This document shows positions 1-14,837 of a stretch of 64,000 nt of DNA, one piece after another (positions within the stretch are counted from its first letter, which is position 1; every line of letters begins with the position of its first letter). Position numbers and translations under genes: made by a program. Where the stretch lies: the NCBI GenBank assembly GCA_016165875.1, contig JABBOT010000004.1, positions 31,959,866-32,023,865 on the forward strand, given 5' to 3'. The notes under the pieces were generated by a model. That model did no database searches. It worked only from the letters and a program-made list of their open reading frames with translations, and was not told the origin of the DNA. Origin of the DNA: Acanthopleura granulata (lineage: Eukaryota; Mollusca; Polyplacophora; Chitonida; Chitonidae).

Positions 1-1481
1 TTAGTGCCATCGATCTGCTAAACATTGAAATCGTCAATAGTTAAAACAGCCATTGTTTAGTCTCTCACTGGACTATGCAATTTGCTAAAACGATTTTGCT
101 TTGCATTTGTTTTTGTGTCTTTGCCAGGTTAATTTAACTATAAATGACATGGCATTGTTACAGCACTGTTTGTTGCAATTCCATTGGAGTGTGTGTGGTA
201 AAGATATGAAATGAAACATCTGAGATGAATACTGTTTCTCACATTCTGGATCGCTGTTTGCGAAATCGCTTTGTTGTTTCTAGTTGTTAGTGGCGTTTGC
301 TTTGAGTAAGTTCAGCCAGCATGTTTATATGTCTCTATGGAGACCCGATCTTACAACATGCCGGCCATTAAGTCTCATAAACCGGAGCCGGCTTAATACA
401 TACCAACGTAGATTTACGGTAATGTTTTCCCGGCGAATGTACAGCCAAAGATATAGGAGAGACGTACATGCCACCATACAAGTATAGGAAAGAAAGCGTT
501 TCATTTCATGGATACGGCGGGATAAATGTGTGTAGCGTTGGCTCGCCTGCTGTTGAAAAGTATTAGAGGAACCATTCGCCAAGCCTTGGCTGTATACATA
601 TGTGCGTTCGTGCGTTATCACTATATCAGCTAGGTAGGTTTGACGAACGCCGGGCGTTTCACACTGGGGAATTCATTCACCGCAAACATATGAATGGCAG
701 AACTCATGAATGATCAGAATGTGTGAATGACCCCAAATACTACCTGCGGTCACGTGACCACGAATTTCTGCAGGCGTGGCCAGCTCACCATGGCAGCGCG
801 GTACTTGTGAATGGTCCCGTCATATGGGCCAGCGTGTGGTGTGCGATTCAATATCACAGGACTGAGAGGATACGTTCTCAAGTCTGGCGACGACAGCTAC
901 CAATATCCCAAGACGTATACTAACCTGTGTCTAAAAACAAATAAGGCTGAATATATTTCACTACCGGTTGTTAAGTCGATCTTAACATATTGTCAGAAAG
1001 AGTAAATTGAGGAAGGTTGTGCAACATCAGATTTGGCTCAGGCTGCACTGGTATCATTACCCGACGCGATCATGTGATAAAAGATCGATGCTACCAATGT
1101 CAATACAGCCCGTTCTATTTCCGGAACCGGCGTAATAGACCTGTGACTCGTCGGAGAAACGCGTGGGCGGACAACAGCTGCAACAAGTTATCCAGTTGTC
1201 GATATAAGTCATATTTGTACAACGTTTTTGAAGTAATTAAGCTTCACACCACACTGAATCGTGGCTTTTACACATTCGATCAAACAACACTGGTTTCCGT
1301 AGGTTTGCTGTTGCAGTGGAGCGTCGCAATGCTCACCCATTATACCTGCATAAAGGGACTTCCGCTAATACGTCAAAAACAGTCTGCCACAAAAGAACGG
1401 AATTTCTATTAACGTGGCCATGAAAATGTTTTATGTTATTATTAGTTTAAAAATATAAAGTAGTGGGAGATACAGGATGTG

Positions 1482-1483
<2 letters not shown>

Positions 1484-1520
<37 letters not shown>
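1484..1520. repeat. (AT)n microsatellite
   Basis: Uninterrupted AT dinucleotide run. Confidence 0.98.
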
Positions 1521-1523
<3 letters not shown>

Positions 1524-2734
1524 ATAACGTTCTGAACTATGGTACCTTTTAAACATCAAAACTCAGGTGCAATAACGTACCTTACAAAGACCACAATTTG
1601 ATTTGTCAGACTATGATGGAGTAAAAACATCAATCCCAAACTCGGGATCAAATAAAAAAAATTTCAGCATTTTGTAAAAATACAGAAGTCTTAGTATTTC
1701 TCGATTTTTTTCAACGGGACATGCATTATGGCTGACGGCTGAAATACGAATTTCTGTTTCGACACTTAGACATTAATGTCTATCGTGCCCATTTAAAACG
1801 TTCGTTTCGTAAACTGAAGATCTGGATTCACGCCCTAATCGTGTCTAATACCACCATACATGAGTAGGCCACGTAGTATATACAAAGTACTATAGGCTTT
1901 AGAAACTATCGCCGATATTTAACATGCTGTGAATAGTACCACACTTGAGAACTTGCATGAGCTGCGCTTAGATGTGGTGATTAAAAGCTTTTATGTTCCA
2001 TTCTACACATAGTTTTCCACTTTGTATACATTAAGTCAAAAAGCAACCCAATCCCGGGAGATGCTCGCATATTGACCAAGCTGACTCATTTATACGGATT
2101 TGTCATTAGCTATTATGCAAATGAGGAAGAAATACAGGTTTAGGTCTTCAGATGCCTTTTCACATGCATGCTGAAGATGTATCCAATATAGATTAATTAT
2201 TGCCTGTAAGCTGTTTCTCTTGCAGATGGCAAATACACGATATATGCTATAGTGGCATAACATATTATTTAATACACATTTCCATTCGCGTCAGTTGTCG
2301 ATGTTATTTTTCTGTACAGGCATGCTTCTTGTGAATGTGTTATTTTGTTTACACTAAATGTGAATACATGTACTAATATATAATGTTAAAGGCGGTGTTT
2401 CATGGAGTTCAGTTTTCATCCTGTTTTGTCTAGAGCATTGTGCATCATGTATGTTGAGATGCAACGATTAAAGAGCTTTTTGCATTTCCCTTGTTAAGTT
2501 CTGATATGATTCTGAAGCATTTTTTCCACATGTGTAATGTATAGAATCTCTGTTATCCGGGTCACCATCTTTATCGGTCACGAAACCAAACAGGTTATGT
2601 AAACAAAAACCATATTTAAGTTATATATTCATTATATTTACTGTGGATCTTTCTCTTGAAGAACGATCAAGGCAGCCTCAGTTCAGATGAGTGGACATTG
2701 TCCACCGATGACAGGTATTCGTATCTCTCTCCGT

Positions 2735-2866
2735 CATTGGGGCTGTGTCGGCAAGGTTGTCAGGAGCTTGGTGAACTCGATGGATCCAGTGCTTCTTCCG
2801 CATTCGGGTTGTGTCGGGAAGTTTTTCGGGCACCTGGTCAAGTGCGATGGATCCAATGTTTTTCCG
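2735..2866 (+). repeat. Two tandem copies of a 66-bp unit
   Basis: Copies at 2735-2800 and 2801-2866 share CATT, GTGTCGG, TGGT and GATGGATCCA blocks and are about three-quarters identical by eye, with compensating single-base indels. The unit is 22 codons long and two + frames stay open across it, but no recognisable protein results. Confidence 0.75.
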
Positions 2867-5800
2867 GATGTGCGATGTCGTTGTCACGAACTGTTTGTTA
2901 CTTTAACCTAGGTAGTGTGTCATTATTGCTAAGAGAAAGGTCTTCTGAGCAATGCGTAATGTTGTGCTCTATATGGATAACCTGTGTAGGTAACCTTTAA
3001 ATGATATCGTGAAGATGGAAGAAGACGACATGCTATGACGACATGCTATTTAATGCTGTTTAGCCATCTACGATAATACTTATCATCATTTTGTCAGGTG
3101 CGCTCTGATATACCAGGGCTAACATCCACCAGTTTATTCTTGATCCATTTTCCAGTTTATGACTATCACTGTTGTAAACATGAAAGGTATATAAATGCTA
3201 AGGACACACTCCATGTCCTCGAGTAGGTTCCCTTCGGGCTTTCCTGGTATATATCGACCAATAGCCACACACGCCTGTGAGGCATATGTGATAGCAAATT
3301 AAACTCTCAGTGCATGGGAATATGTATGAAAACATTTTACGAATGTTATCCTCTAGTGTCAGTCCTACATAGATACCATGAAATTATATACTTGTAGGCT
3401 CGGCAAAGTCCTGATTCTTAATAAATCTAATAAACATATATGTTGTTTTGCAGGAGCGGAACAGATCGCTGCGGGAGAAAAAAATGTCTTAGGAAGTGAT
3501 AATATAGTCAAATGATCGAAAAAAAAGTCCAGACAAATATATTAATATTAACGTGACAATTATTCCCTTTCGAAGCCGGCACAAACACACAATTAATTCC
3601 TGTTTGACTCGTATGTTCAAAGCTGATCATCTCCTGAGGTTTACTGTAGTTTTTATGCTAATTGTCTCCCAGGAAATCAGACAAGATTGATATGCTGATC
3701 TTCATGTGGGATCTGATATCAAGGTGTTTATCCAGCATTTACCTGGACGTCTTTCTGTCTTCAAAGGGCCCTAACAGCTAGTTACTCACCTTTTGACAGT
3801 TTTTACCTTTATAAAATAAACCTCCGTGACATATTTAGGTGGCCTCATTCACCTTGTCATAAAAAGTAAGCCGCATCACCGTGCTGACGGGTTGTAAGTC
3901 GCCTCCCTCTCCGTGGTGGCCTCTGATGTCATGTTTTACCATTGAGTTCTTACAAATGTTCTTTTGCGCAATGGATGTGTTTTCTTCATTGACTATTGGA
4001 GACAGTTGGCGTCTCAAAACCAACCTTTAACCCCGGTTTCCTGTCTGGATGAGGCAATGCGTGTTGGTATACTCAGTTCATGTCTTATACCAATCCTTTA
4101 CGATAGCAGACACCGCTGACTCCCTAAAACTGTCCTCTTTTCACTGTTTATTAGTCGTTGTCAACAGTTTTTGCAGGCCAACAGGGCATTTCATATGACA
4201 GCTATTGTGACTTGTAATTGCAACTAATTACCTTTTTTTCTAGGTCGTTAACACGCTTAATTAGATTTCAGTCTGTTCTTTAAAGTCCTTCCTCTCCACA
4301 TCGCCATTGTAAAACCTCTTGCAACCACTATAGCCTAAAAAATAGATACTCTATTGCTGAGTTATATTTTCGACTCATCTTTGTTTTCATCCTTGATTAC
4401 ATGCATTTCAGGGAAAAGCATTCTGGCTGCTTCCTAACAATGATACGATAGAAAAATCGTACGGCTCAAAAATTGATGCTCAGAATTTGGTTTTGCAACA
4501 TTTTTATGACCAGATAGTGTTTTTATACAAAGTTCAATTTACTGCAAAAATTCACTACAACTAGAAGGTAATTCATAACAAATCGCGATACTAATCTACC
4601 TCTCATCGGAAAAGTTAAGCAAAGATATTTTAGATGCATAGAACTATACGCGTCAGTGGGTCAGTGCAAAATTTTTGGAGTAATGAGCATATATATTGGC
4701 AAGCTTTGGTCGATTTTCCTTGGCGTTTTTTGAAGTTAGTGCTTGTCTTATTTATGTAAAATTCTTTCTTGCTGAATGGGAGGTTTCATTTATGTCACAG
4801 CAAGGTGCATTTATTACATTTTGGTTTAATTGTCTTGTGCAGAGATGAAATATATTCATTTGTGCTCATGTCAGCCGCGCAACAGCCTGCAGTCACATCC
4901 AGGTGATAATCAGGTAGGATACCTTGATGCCTTAATGACTTGATTTTCACAGTGGCGTGTTTAGGTTAACACCTATGCTTGTACCTGTGGCTGTTTGTAT
5001 CCCCTAGAAAGACTTCCCACGGAGGGTGACTCATTAAACGAGTCCCCTTAACTCTATTTATAACAGCTTATCCGCTTACAAAGCTGTCAGGTTAAAATGA
5101 TGTGTATATCTGCCTAGGAGATAACCTGATGTCGCCTATCCCTGCTGCATATATTGTCCTGCAGTCTATATCGGACGTTTAAGGCGTCTGTCCGATCAGC
5201 GCGTGTCCGTGACCACGGCCTGGACATATACATACAACCATCTTGCCTGTGTACCGTTACTGTAGTCAAACGATTCAGTAAGATCAAACCCGTATGTTCA
5301 GGTCTGCAGCGTTTATCAGGCTTACTAATAAAAAGAGCCTGACAGGGATGACACATGCATATCTTAGACCATTCATCTGAAGGATTTTTTTCGTCATAAC
5401 ATGAATAGTTAATTTGATGACATTAGCACAGATACGTGGTGGGAATTCGTTCAGCACGATTTGACGCGGTCCGCTTGCTTCACACAGTTTCTTCTTAGAG
5501 AACACTGTAGTCATCTTCCTAGACTAGAAAAAAAACTGTCTAGCCCCAATAAAGGACCCAAAGGAAAGCTATAGGGAAGATTGAATAAAATTATAAAGAT
5601 ATTTGTCTTTGATCACTTTTTAAAGCGCCAGCCCAAGGCAAAATTCAGAATATGAGAAGGACAATATATTATGTATAAATTCTTCATCAGGACGTCTTCT
5701 GGGTGGACTGTAACCACAAACCATTGAGCTGGTACGCATGTATAATAATCCAACGTACAAAGCAATTACACAATGGAAATAAAGCGTCCGTTGAACATCA

Positions 5801-6898
5801 ACACCCGCGGAACAACAGAATATGTCAAAAGTATTGTGTGAATGGTGTGCAAAATCTTTCTTACCTAAATTTGCACCGCATTAGCTGCATTTAGGGTGTC
5901 GTGTATCTGACTTAATTGCATGTATAATTGGGTGCTGGAATCGCGTAGCAGCAGATCTCACTCCGTCGAGGTCACGTGATCAGGAAGTCGTCGCCGGGAC
6001 AAGTCGTGTTGGAGGTGTTTATCAGCTCCTCCTTGCCGTCCGCACCAAATCCTAATTACACCACAACTGGATAGATGGCAGAAAAACAACCGGTGTCGCT
6101 TAATTGTTTAACAAGCCATGCCTTCCCTACTTTTTGTAGCACCAAATACCAATGGGCTGAAAACAGGAAATGTGTATTTGTGTATAACACTATTCTGTAC
6201 ACGATAATGCAAAAGTCCCGTTGTTTTATTTCCTCAGTACGTATGGCCGCACAAATAGGCCTGTACAGCGAGACAGCCAACTAATTTAGTTAGGTAAGGC
6301 TGCTAAGGTAGTCTAGGGTAATTAGTGCATCTAGAAAACGAGTAACAACCACAACAGACTGTAGCCCTGCATGCAACTGATCTAGCGATGGCGGTCCAGC
6401 AAAATATCTCAACGTGTAGGTGTATATAGGTCTACGGCACAAAAAGTAATTCAGCTTTATGTTCAATAAATAATAATCAACGGCCAGGTGAAGCGTGTCG
6501 CTGGTGGATAAATCGACTCTGGGCTGGCTCTCTGCCCCACATGCATCCAGTGTTAGCGGCGATTCTGGATACCTGTATGAGCTCTTTCTTGCTTGTCCGG
6601 AACAGTTCAGACTCTATAGTGAATGGACAAAGCCAGTGAGCGAGCGTTTCATCTCCGCTCTGTAATAAACTTCTAATCAACTGATCAATTCTATCCCCAG
6701 CCAGTAACATTAAGATGAGGGGGGCATGTACCAATGCGGAACAATCCAACAGCCTAACGGATAAGCAAATATTGTTACCAGGTATATCGTTAGTGTAGGA
6801 GTAAAGTGTCAGTGTAAAGAATAGGTTTCGTCCTCCCAGTTGTAAATAACGCATTGGTCGAATGGTCCGAATGTGAATCAATGTGTTAAGGGATGAGA

Positions 6899-6902
<4 letters not shown>

Positions 6903-6978
<76 letters not shown>

Positions 6979-6982
6979 ATAT
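6903..6982. repeat. (AC)18 followed by (AT)n microsatellite
   Basis: Eighteen AC units to 6938, then an AT run interrupted once by TTT. It creates a false long open frame on the minus strand. Confidence 0.98.
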
Positions 6983-8569
6983 GTACTTACATGCTAGCAG
7001 ATTCGCCAACACAGCAACAGAACATCTATTACATCTCTTGTAAAGAAAAGTTGTCATAAACAATAAACAGAGTTTTTTGAGTGGTGCTCACTCTGGATGT
7101 GTTCATGTTGTTTAATGTCTTATTACTGGCTCTATGCGCATGACCAAAATGTAGCGGTTACTGGATCATTATGGTCTTTGCCAGACAGCTGGAATCGTCG
7201 GAAGCGGCCCAAAGCAATTCCTGTTTTTGAAATATCAAATAATGATCCTGTCGTTTGATATCATTTAGAGAATCCACCCATTCCGACGACATGAGGGTGG
7301 CTCGTCTACATGGACACTTTAATACCTTGGGGAGTTTTAATTTCTATTTTCAGATGCAAAACTTTCACTGAGACGGTTTGGCCTTAATTGAAAGAAATTT
7401 TAATTTTATGTGTTATAAGAAAGAGAGATGTGTCTCGAACAAAACATAAAACCACTGAAAATCTCTTGCTAGAATCCTCGTGTTGGTATGTGCGTAAAAG
7501 AACTGTCAGCGCGACTTTTGATGGGCGGTTTGAAAATAACCTCATGAATCGCAATAGATGCCTTTCGCAATAACTGCGAAATATGTTATTCATATACATT
7601 TTATTTTTACCTGCCGTGACTCCAGGGGCGATGAATATATAGGTCTTTATGTAAACTTATACCTGCTGGGTGGCTCAGGTTGTTTTGAAGTAGTATGTCA
7701 CCTTTATGTGGAATCTGGGGCTAAAATCCTGTAATATAAGCCTAAGCAAGGTGAGCTGGTCACACGTTAGCCTGGTATAAAGCCTCTACTTGCCCATTTA
7801 TTTCTACCTACGACTCCGGTCAATCTTCGAAATGCAGGGCTTATCGGATGGTTGCCAGACATGCCCTAGCCAACAGGCAAACAGAGCAAGCGTTTAAGTG
7901 AATATAGTATAATGGGTCATAGGCCCTTATGAACAGAGAACTTTAAATCCCTTGTTTACCTACATTACACTAACTTAGCACAGAGGTACATATAAATCAG
8001 GTTGTCGATGATTGTGACTAGTCCCCAGTCTTAAAGTTAAGTATCAAAGTCCCAATTTTCCTCTTTGTATATTTTCTGTAGTGGCTTTAGCATCATTCCA
8101 AGTTTAATTTGTCCAGGCCATACATTCCAAGAAGAAAAAGAGGATCAGAAAAATGAAAACAGAAAAAACAACCACTTCTTCAGTGATTGAAAGTATTATT
8201 GATTTCGTGTCTTCCATAGAAATCTGACTATCAAAATCAACTTAATTTAACTTGGTGGGGGTGTGGGGCTAGGGCGTAATCCGATATCGGAGATTCCAGG
8301 ATCAGGGATCGGAAGGTGGTTACATCACCTCGACTCATGCATTATCCCAATCGTTACCCTTGACCGCGTATATCGAATGTAGCCTCCACTTGAGGAGTAA
8401 GTGCTAAATGGTAGATTTTGTGAGTGGGCTGATGTATCAATAGCTGGCTGGAGACAGCAACCCTGGCCGTATTCCCGGTGGACCGACACATCCAGGCATC
8501 TCACAAGGTGCTAATCGTCTCTTTGGTAATGCAGTTAATTAAATGTTTCCGCTTGTTGCGATAAGCTAT

Positions 8570-8593
8570 GGGGGTGGGGACGGGGGCAAAGGG
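8570..8593 (+). other. G-quadruplex motif
   Basis: G runs of 5, 4, 5 and 3 separated by T, AC and CAAA. Confidence 0.6.
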
Positions 8594-9760
8594 CTGACCA
8601 GTGCTGTCCGGCAAGGCGTGGGCGAGAGGGCCGAAGGCCTAATCACATTAATGGCCTCCTATAAATACCCTCTATGCAACTTCTTTTCACTGCCTGGACA
8701 GGATGCAAAGGTTCTTAAGCCCAGGTTACCAGGAAACAACAATAAATGTTTAACGTTTTAAATTAGAGACATTGCTTGTAAAGCGAAGTGTGACATGCTA
8801 GTTCAGAGAACAAATTTAAACATACCAATAACCCTAAAATGTCTGGAATGGATAACCATATATGTATGCACAGTCGAAAAGGGAGTTTGTCTTTTCATTG
8901 GACAACCTCGATGGATTGCTCCTATTTTCTATTCTAACTCTGGTCTTAAATTCACCATCGAAACGTTTTTAATAAACAGAACATGCTACAACATCTAAAA
9001 GCTAATGACAGAAAATGACAATTCTAGCTCTGTTTATAATGTTGAAATAATCAAGACAAAAATGAAAGTCTTGACAATCAACACCTAGTGTTTCTATGTA
9101 TTTTTCCACATAATTCACACGGTGATGTTAATTTTATTTCAATGAAAACTACATCCTTAGCGCCATAACACCATTAGCACAAATACCGCAGACTTGAGCG
9201 TAAATGTTCAGGATCAGTTGGACCTCGCCTAACATTTGTGATGATAAATCATTTCTGTGGAAGTTTAATATAATGGCGAAGAAAATCTTTTGCGTCGGTA
9301 TATAAACAGAAGGGTCTAAAGCGAGACTCCCTGTCTTGTATTCAGCTGGCATGTTCCTATTTTCTGACTCTCCGCGCCCTAACGTCGGTACCTTTGATAT
9401 CTTACGACGAAATTATATTTTTTTGTTCGCTGTACAGCCGTGTACATCACTAACAATAACATATCAGCGATGTGGTGGTACATAAGATTTTTTATTGAAT
9501 AGAATCGACAAGACCGGAGTTAAATTAGGGCGTGTTGAATTTTTTAGTTAATGCAGTATAATGCACACATGCTTCCTTGGGTGGTCTTAAGGTATAAAAT
9601 AGATAGTGATACGGACTAACGAATACAAGCATGGCAAGTTAAGGCCCTTCAACATCAGCTAATATAACTGTGTGTGTATAAAGTCTTTACAGTTTAAGGT
9701 GTAAAATAATTTTTACGATTAACTGAAGCTGACACGTGCTGTTTTATTATTTACATCTAA

Positions 9761-9762
9761 GT

Positions 9763-9795
<33 letters not shown>

Positions 9796-9834
9796 AGTCC
9801 GTCTTTCTCTCCGTCCGTCTGTCTGCCTGTCTGT
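9761..9834. repeat. (GTCT)n microsatellite, interrupted
   Basis: Six perfect GTCT units followed by decayed copies. Confidence 0.97.
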
Positions 9835-11267
9835 ACATATGTAACGAACTGTAATATATGGGATGTAAGGTCAGCCCGACATGAATAATCCTGTTGAAAC
9901 GAGTCGATTTAAAGTAATTTAGATTGAGTATGGGGATATTTTAGGAGATAAATAAAAGATAGTTTATTAGTAGTTATGTGGCATATGTAGAGTTCCAAGA
10001 TTCATGTGAACAAACGTCAGCTAAGAATACTTAGTATTTGTTGTCTCGAGGGTTCGAATACGATTTTCGGCCGATCGGCTCGTTAGTTTTAAAAATGGTG
10101 CCGTAAGGTACGAAATTAGGCGATCTTAAAGTCATTGTGAGCTCTCTGTTAAGCAAGGAAAAATCGAGTCCCGAGTCTCTGAAGCATTCCTGCCAAAGAG
10201 CGACCGAATAGTCTGTATAGGTTGGGGCCACCAGGGCGGTGGTTTTATTATCAATGGACTGTTGGCGTCAACAAGTGTTTTCGGAGCACACAAAGTAAGT
10301 TGAAGATGGGGTTGAGAAGAAGTTTGCGAGACCTCTTCAGTCGTCGACGACAGGGCCTGTCTAAACAGCTTGGTCCCAACTCGCTAGGAGACGACCGTCC
10401 TGCATAAATGCCGCATTTCCCCAGGCCACAAATATGTTATATTCTTACTCGAAAGGGCACCTGCATTCATAGCATCATATTTGTTGGATTATTGTGCTCT
10501 GGAAACTGGACGGATAATTTGGGTCGACATAATGTGTCGCCTTGTCATCTTAGTCACCACCCAGGCTGTCTAAAATGTTCATTTTATGTGGTCTTTGCGT
10601 GTTTGCCAAGAAATCGTGCCGGTAGTTAACTCGTGAAACACTTGTTTGCACGGAAATCTGCTCTGAGATTCAGCGGAATAGTTCTATGACGATTAATACA
10701 ATATATTGTAGTTAAATATTGAAGCATATACCAGGTCCCATTTTCTTTACAAACACATTGTATTGCAGTTTGTGAAGCGGTTTGAGGTATAATATACATT
10801 CACGGGCACCTGGGCCGTCTTGTAAAATGTGTCTATTAATGACAATGCAATAAAGCGTCCCCGCGTCTCGATATTACGGGACATTTCACTCAACTGGCCG
10901 ACTTTGGCCGCCTCATGCTTTCATATGTAAGTAAATTTCATACACACACATATATATAGCCTTTGAATTGCTGACATCAAGCAGTTATTGAAATCGCACC
11001 TTTCTATACTGTGTCTAGACTTCCGATTTTTGCGTCAAGTGTTTTGGCAGCTCGAATGGTTAAATATCCGTAGGAGGCCAGCACAAAAGAAGACTGAAAG
11101 TATATTAACGAGTCCAATTCGTCCATTTATTATAATCCATTTATAAAATGTAAAGAAACCCATCGGAGCTTACCTAAATAATTCACTTAAACATGCAGAT
11201 GTCATTTGCGTTATATTTTGACTTTCCACTTGGCTAAAATGTTGACGCCCTTGAGACCATCGCCCAG

Positions 11268-11268
<1 letters not shown>

Positions 11269-11306
<38 letters not shown>

Positions 11307-11316
11307 AATATATATA

Positions 11317-11385
<69 letters not shown>
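11269..11385. repeat. (TC)n followed by (TA)n microsatellite
   Basis: TC run to about 11288, then nearly 100 bases of TA with a few interruptions. Confidence 0.98.
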
Positions 11386-11389
<4 letters not shown>

Positions 11390-12346
11390 TCCAAGGTTGG
11401 ATAGTAAGTATAAGGAAAACTATATATAAGCAATTCAGTTCACCGGAAAGTTAATACATAAGAATTATGTAAAGTGCTCCAATGAAACGCTACTTCGATC
11501 AAGGAGCAAACAGATGTAATTATTTCTTTATTTCTTTGGGGATCATTCTTGACTCATTTAGCAAAAGAGTTGTGCCCGTTGCGGCCAATCGGCCCTTAAC
11601 CAGTCAGTGCCTAAGCTCAAATCCGGCAGTCGCACACGTTCCGCATGCAGCCACTGTATATATAGTTAGGTTTTTCTTTTCAGATATACCATGCAGACCA
11701 GCTGCGGTGGTTTAGTCAGGTCACTGCAAATTTTTTACACTTTTACAAAACTTGGTAAGTCATATTTCTGTTAATATATCACCGTATAAGGCGTTGTACA
11801 CGGGTTGTATACCTTGTATACGAAAAACATCATGATTCACGGAGTTTTGTAAACGTGGGCAGCAGCAAGTAGTAGATGATTACTTGTGTATTTAATGAGA
11901 AGGTAACCTACAGTCCTGTTGAAATATTATCAGGGATTTAGGCATGCGAAGGTAATTTTTTTTGTTGCAAACGTTTATTGAAACATGACTATGAAAGTTT
12001 CCTTACTGCGCATGTCATGTTTTTGTTTATCTAAACCTAGGAGACTTCATTTCTCAATTATCCTAAATAATGTATACCGGCTAATTTGTGATAAGGCTTT
12101 GTGAACGGTCGAGCACATAGTGCTTTTACAAAATTGTAGATTTAAACCGGAAAGTCTACATAAAAATACAGACAACAGTTTTAATGATCTCTGCAATATA
12201 GAAAATAAACACTTTATGAAATTACAACACCAAGCAGTTATATTAATACTTTAGGTTATACATCAAGATTAGAGGTCAAAGTACAGTTCCAGGGTGTAAT
12301 GATCGCACAGTGGACTTGGTGATTTGTAGTTAGGGTCTTGCCTCAT

Positions 12347-12364
12347 GTGCGTGTGTGTGTGTGT
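12347..12364. repeat. Short (GT)n microsatellite
   Basis: GT dinucleotides with one GC interruption at the 5' side. Confidence 0.9.
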
Positions 12365-13445
12365 GACGAGTGATCCCGGAAGTACACCTTTCCGGAGTTT
12401 TAATAATACTATAACATGGGCGATGTAGTATATCCGACGTGCGTTCTTGGTAGGATAGGCTGACAATGTTATACAGGGAAAGATCGTGAACTACTCCTGG
12501 AATGTCGCCCCACACTGTTGTGCGAACTATGTAACTCTTCTGACTTCTTAAGGCGGTTACCTTGCCCATACTGGCTTATCACTCTCACCTGAAGTGGGAG
12601 ATCAGTCATGCCGCTGTTTGGAACAGGTGAGGTGCACAGCGTCCCCGGCGTTTACTCACCTACATAAAACATAGGAAATGTCGTCATCTTTCATTTTGTC
12701 TTGTTTGTTTGTTTTGTTGTTAAGGGGCGGCGTGTGTATATACTGTTCATACGATATGTACTCTTTGATTTATATATAATATCTCATACACTGAGTGTTA
12801 TCAATAGGCCCTTTACAATAGGACAACATTCTAGTCGCCATATGTAACTTACACATATCCACGCTGGACCAATTTTTATTCCATATGTCAAATGACAGCA
12901 GTTTTTTTACATATTTCATTCCCTCCCATAACAGTAATTTTCAATATGTGGACAGTGACGCTGAAACGAACTAATGCTGACTTGACGCGAAGTATTTTAA
13001 CGTGACCTTTTTCTTAGTATTGCTTTATACTGTGGAACTAAAGCTTGACAGATGCACTTGATGTTATATCATTTGCTTCTATTCTTTGGCCACATGAAGT
13101 GCACATGCACTACGTGTGATTTCACGGTCACACATTAAGCTGAACCTTGCATTTATAAAAAGCCGACTCTGTTCCTAACTGATTGGCTCAGTTGTCGTTG
13201 GTATATTTTTAGACGTGTAAATCTACGTAGACATATTACATATAAGTTTACGTACAGGCACCGTGGGCTTAGCGTTGTGTATATGGGTATCAAATGAAAC
13301 GTATAAAAAGTGTATAAACCTATTAGAAAATATTCGGTTGTGTGGTAGCTGTAAACTGACCATAGCAAACCGTTACGAGCTGATGTAGAATTTGTACCGT
13401 TATACTTTCGAGTTGCAGGTTAATACGATTTTTCCGAGGGCGTGT

Positions 13446-13476
13446 GTATATATATTTATATCTATATATATATATA
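13446..13476. repeat. Interrupted (TA)n microsatellite
   Basis: TA run broken by TTT and TC. Confidence 0.9.
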
Positions 13477-14837
13477 CCAAAAGATCAAAAACAGTATCTT
13501 TCCTGGAGGCAATTTCGGATGTGATATCGCACAGCTAAGGTGTGTACTGTAGAGTTCACAATTGTATTACCGGTCGGTTTCTTGATTATGAACGCCCACA
13601 AGATTGACCCGTCCCCCATCTCCCCGTTTAGAGACTGACTCCAAGCCCACAAAGTTCTAAAACACTTCACGAAGCTATCTATGTAACCCGGTCGACTCCT
13701 TAATCCTAGCATTCCTCACATACCAAAAATATCCTAATAGCTTCTTAATAAGATAGGAAGTACATACGGGAACGGAAATACCAATGTCCGATGGGTGTCC
13801 ACTTCAGTTGGCTAATCTGACATCCTTACTTTATAAGAAAAATAAAGATCACGAATACACAAAGTATAGACGACTCCACCCCAATACAAGGAAGAAGCGA
13901 AGAAAGGCGGGGTTATATACTGTGGTCTATACACAGCCCCGATGATAAAAAATAAACATAAAAGCCATCGCCGCTTTTGAAATCAATTTTGATAATCGTA
14001 ATTAAGTGTATATATACATGTATATATTATTTGGAAACAATTTTACACGTGACACATTTACGTGTGGTTAGTGCAACTAAACAGATGGCAATTAACCGTG
14101 ACTCGGTGCCCTAGACCTCACGTCGGCCACAGTATTAAGTATTATCAAACGATGATTACGTTGTCATCGTAGATCCGAGGTAATATGTACGCACGTAATA
14201 TGTATGAAGCCATACTGAGAGCTTTGAATACCATACTAATTGTTTTGGAGTGTAGATGACGAGTCCTTAGAAGAGTGTCAGAGTACATGCGTATCCGGCC
14301 CCATGCAGTTCACCTCAACGGCTGATTGCAATCTCTAACCGGCCGGCCTTGTCTATGCCTTTTTCTCTCTACTGAACGACGGATCAGAAAACATCATAAA
14401 TCCGCTTTGTCTTACAAACCGCTTTTGTATACACACGCAAGTCAAATGTATTCTTATATTTTCTTTGATTGCAGTTGCCAATGTCTTTCTTTCATAACGG
14501 TTCTTGAATACACAGCAATCTTTCACCAGCAATTTGTTCTAAAACAATCATGGAAATGCCATTCGTAATTACTTACTCTCATTGATGTATTATTCCAATT
14601 CTTCACCTCTGAATAAAATAACGTACACTTATTATTTCACCAAATGTTTTCGTCATGATTTCTTAGATATGTTATATAATGAATAAATTCAGATATGAAC
14701 CTGTCAGTATATACTCTACTTTTTTCCGATATCATGGAGGGAAGTAAGTGTTGATTACATGAGGGTTCCACATGAGGTCAAATTGGAAGCCTGCAGGTTG
14801 AGAATGCAGTTCACATAGCAATTCGTCGAATACAGGA

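Larger units (their letters stand above)
1..9760. other. No gene recognised
   Basis: CpG-containing non-coding sequence with stops in all frames. Contents seen: two microsatellites, the 66-bp duplication and a G-quadruplex motif near 8.57 kb. The longest open frames (1017-1412 on +, 6477-6938 on -) lack splice context, and the latter starts inside an AC repeat. Confidence 0.6.

Noticed and set aside
1017..1412. 131-codon + strand frame
   Set aside because: No ATG at its start, no recognisable domain, and a composition like neighbouring non-coding DNA.
6477..6938. 153-codon minus-strand frame
   Set aside because: Its start lies inside the AC microsatellite, and the rest matches no family and has no splice context.
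8660..8720. CTATAAATA TATA-like box near 8.66 kb
   Set aside because: The only ATG downstream gives a 16-codon frame and no splice donor or poly(A) context supports a gene.
10048..10062. GGTTCGAATAC, like a tRNA box B
   Set aside because: No box A at the correct distance on either strand and no cloverleaf can be drawn.
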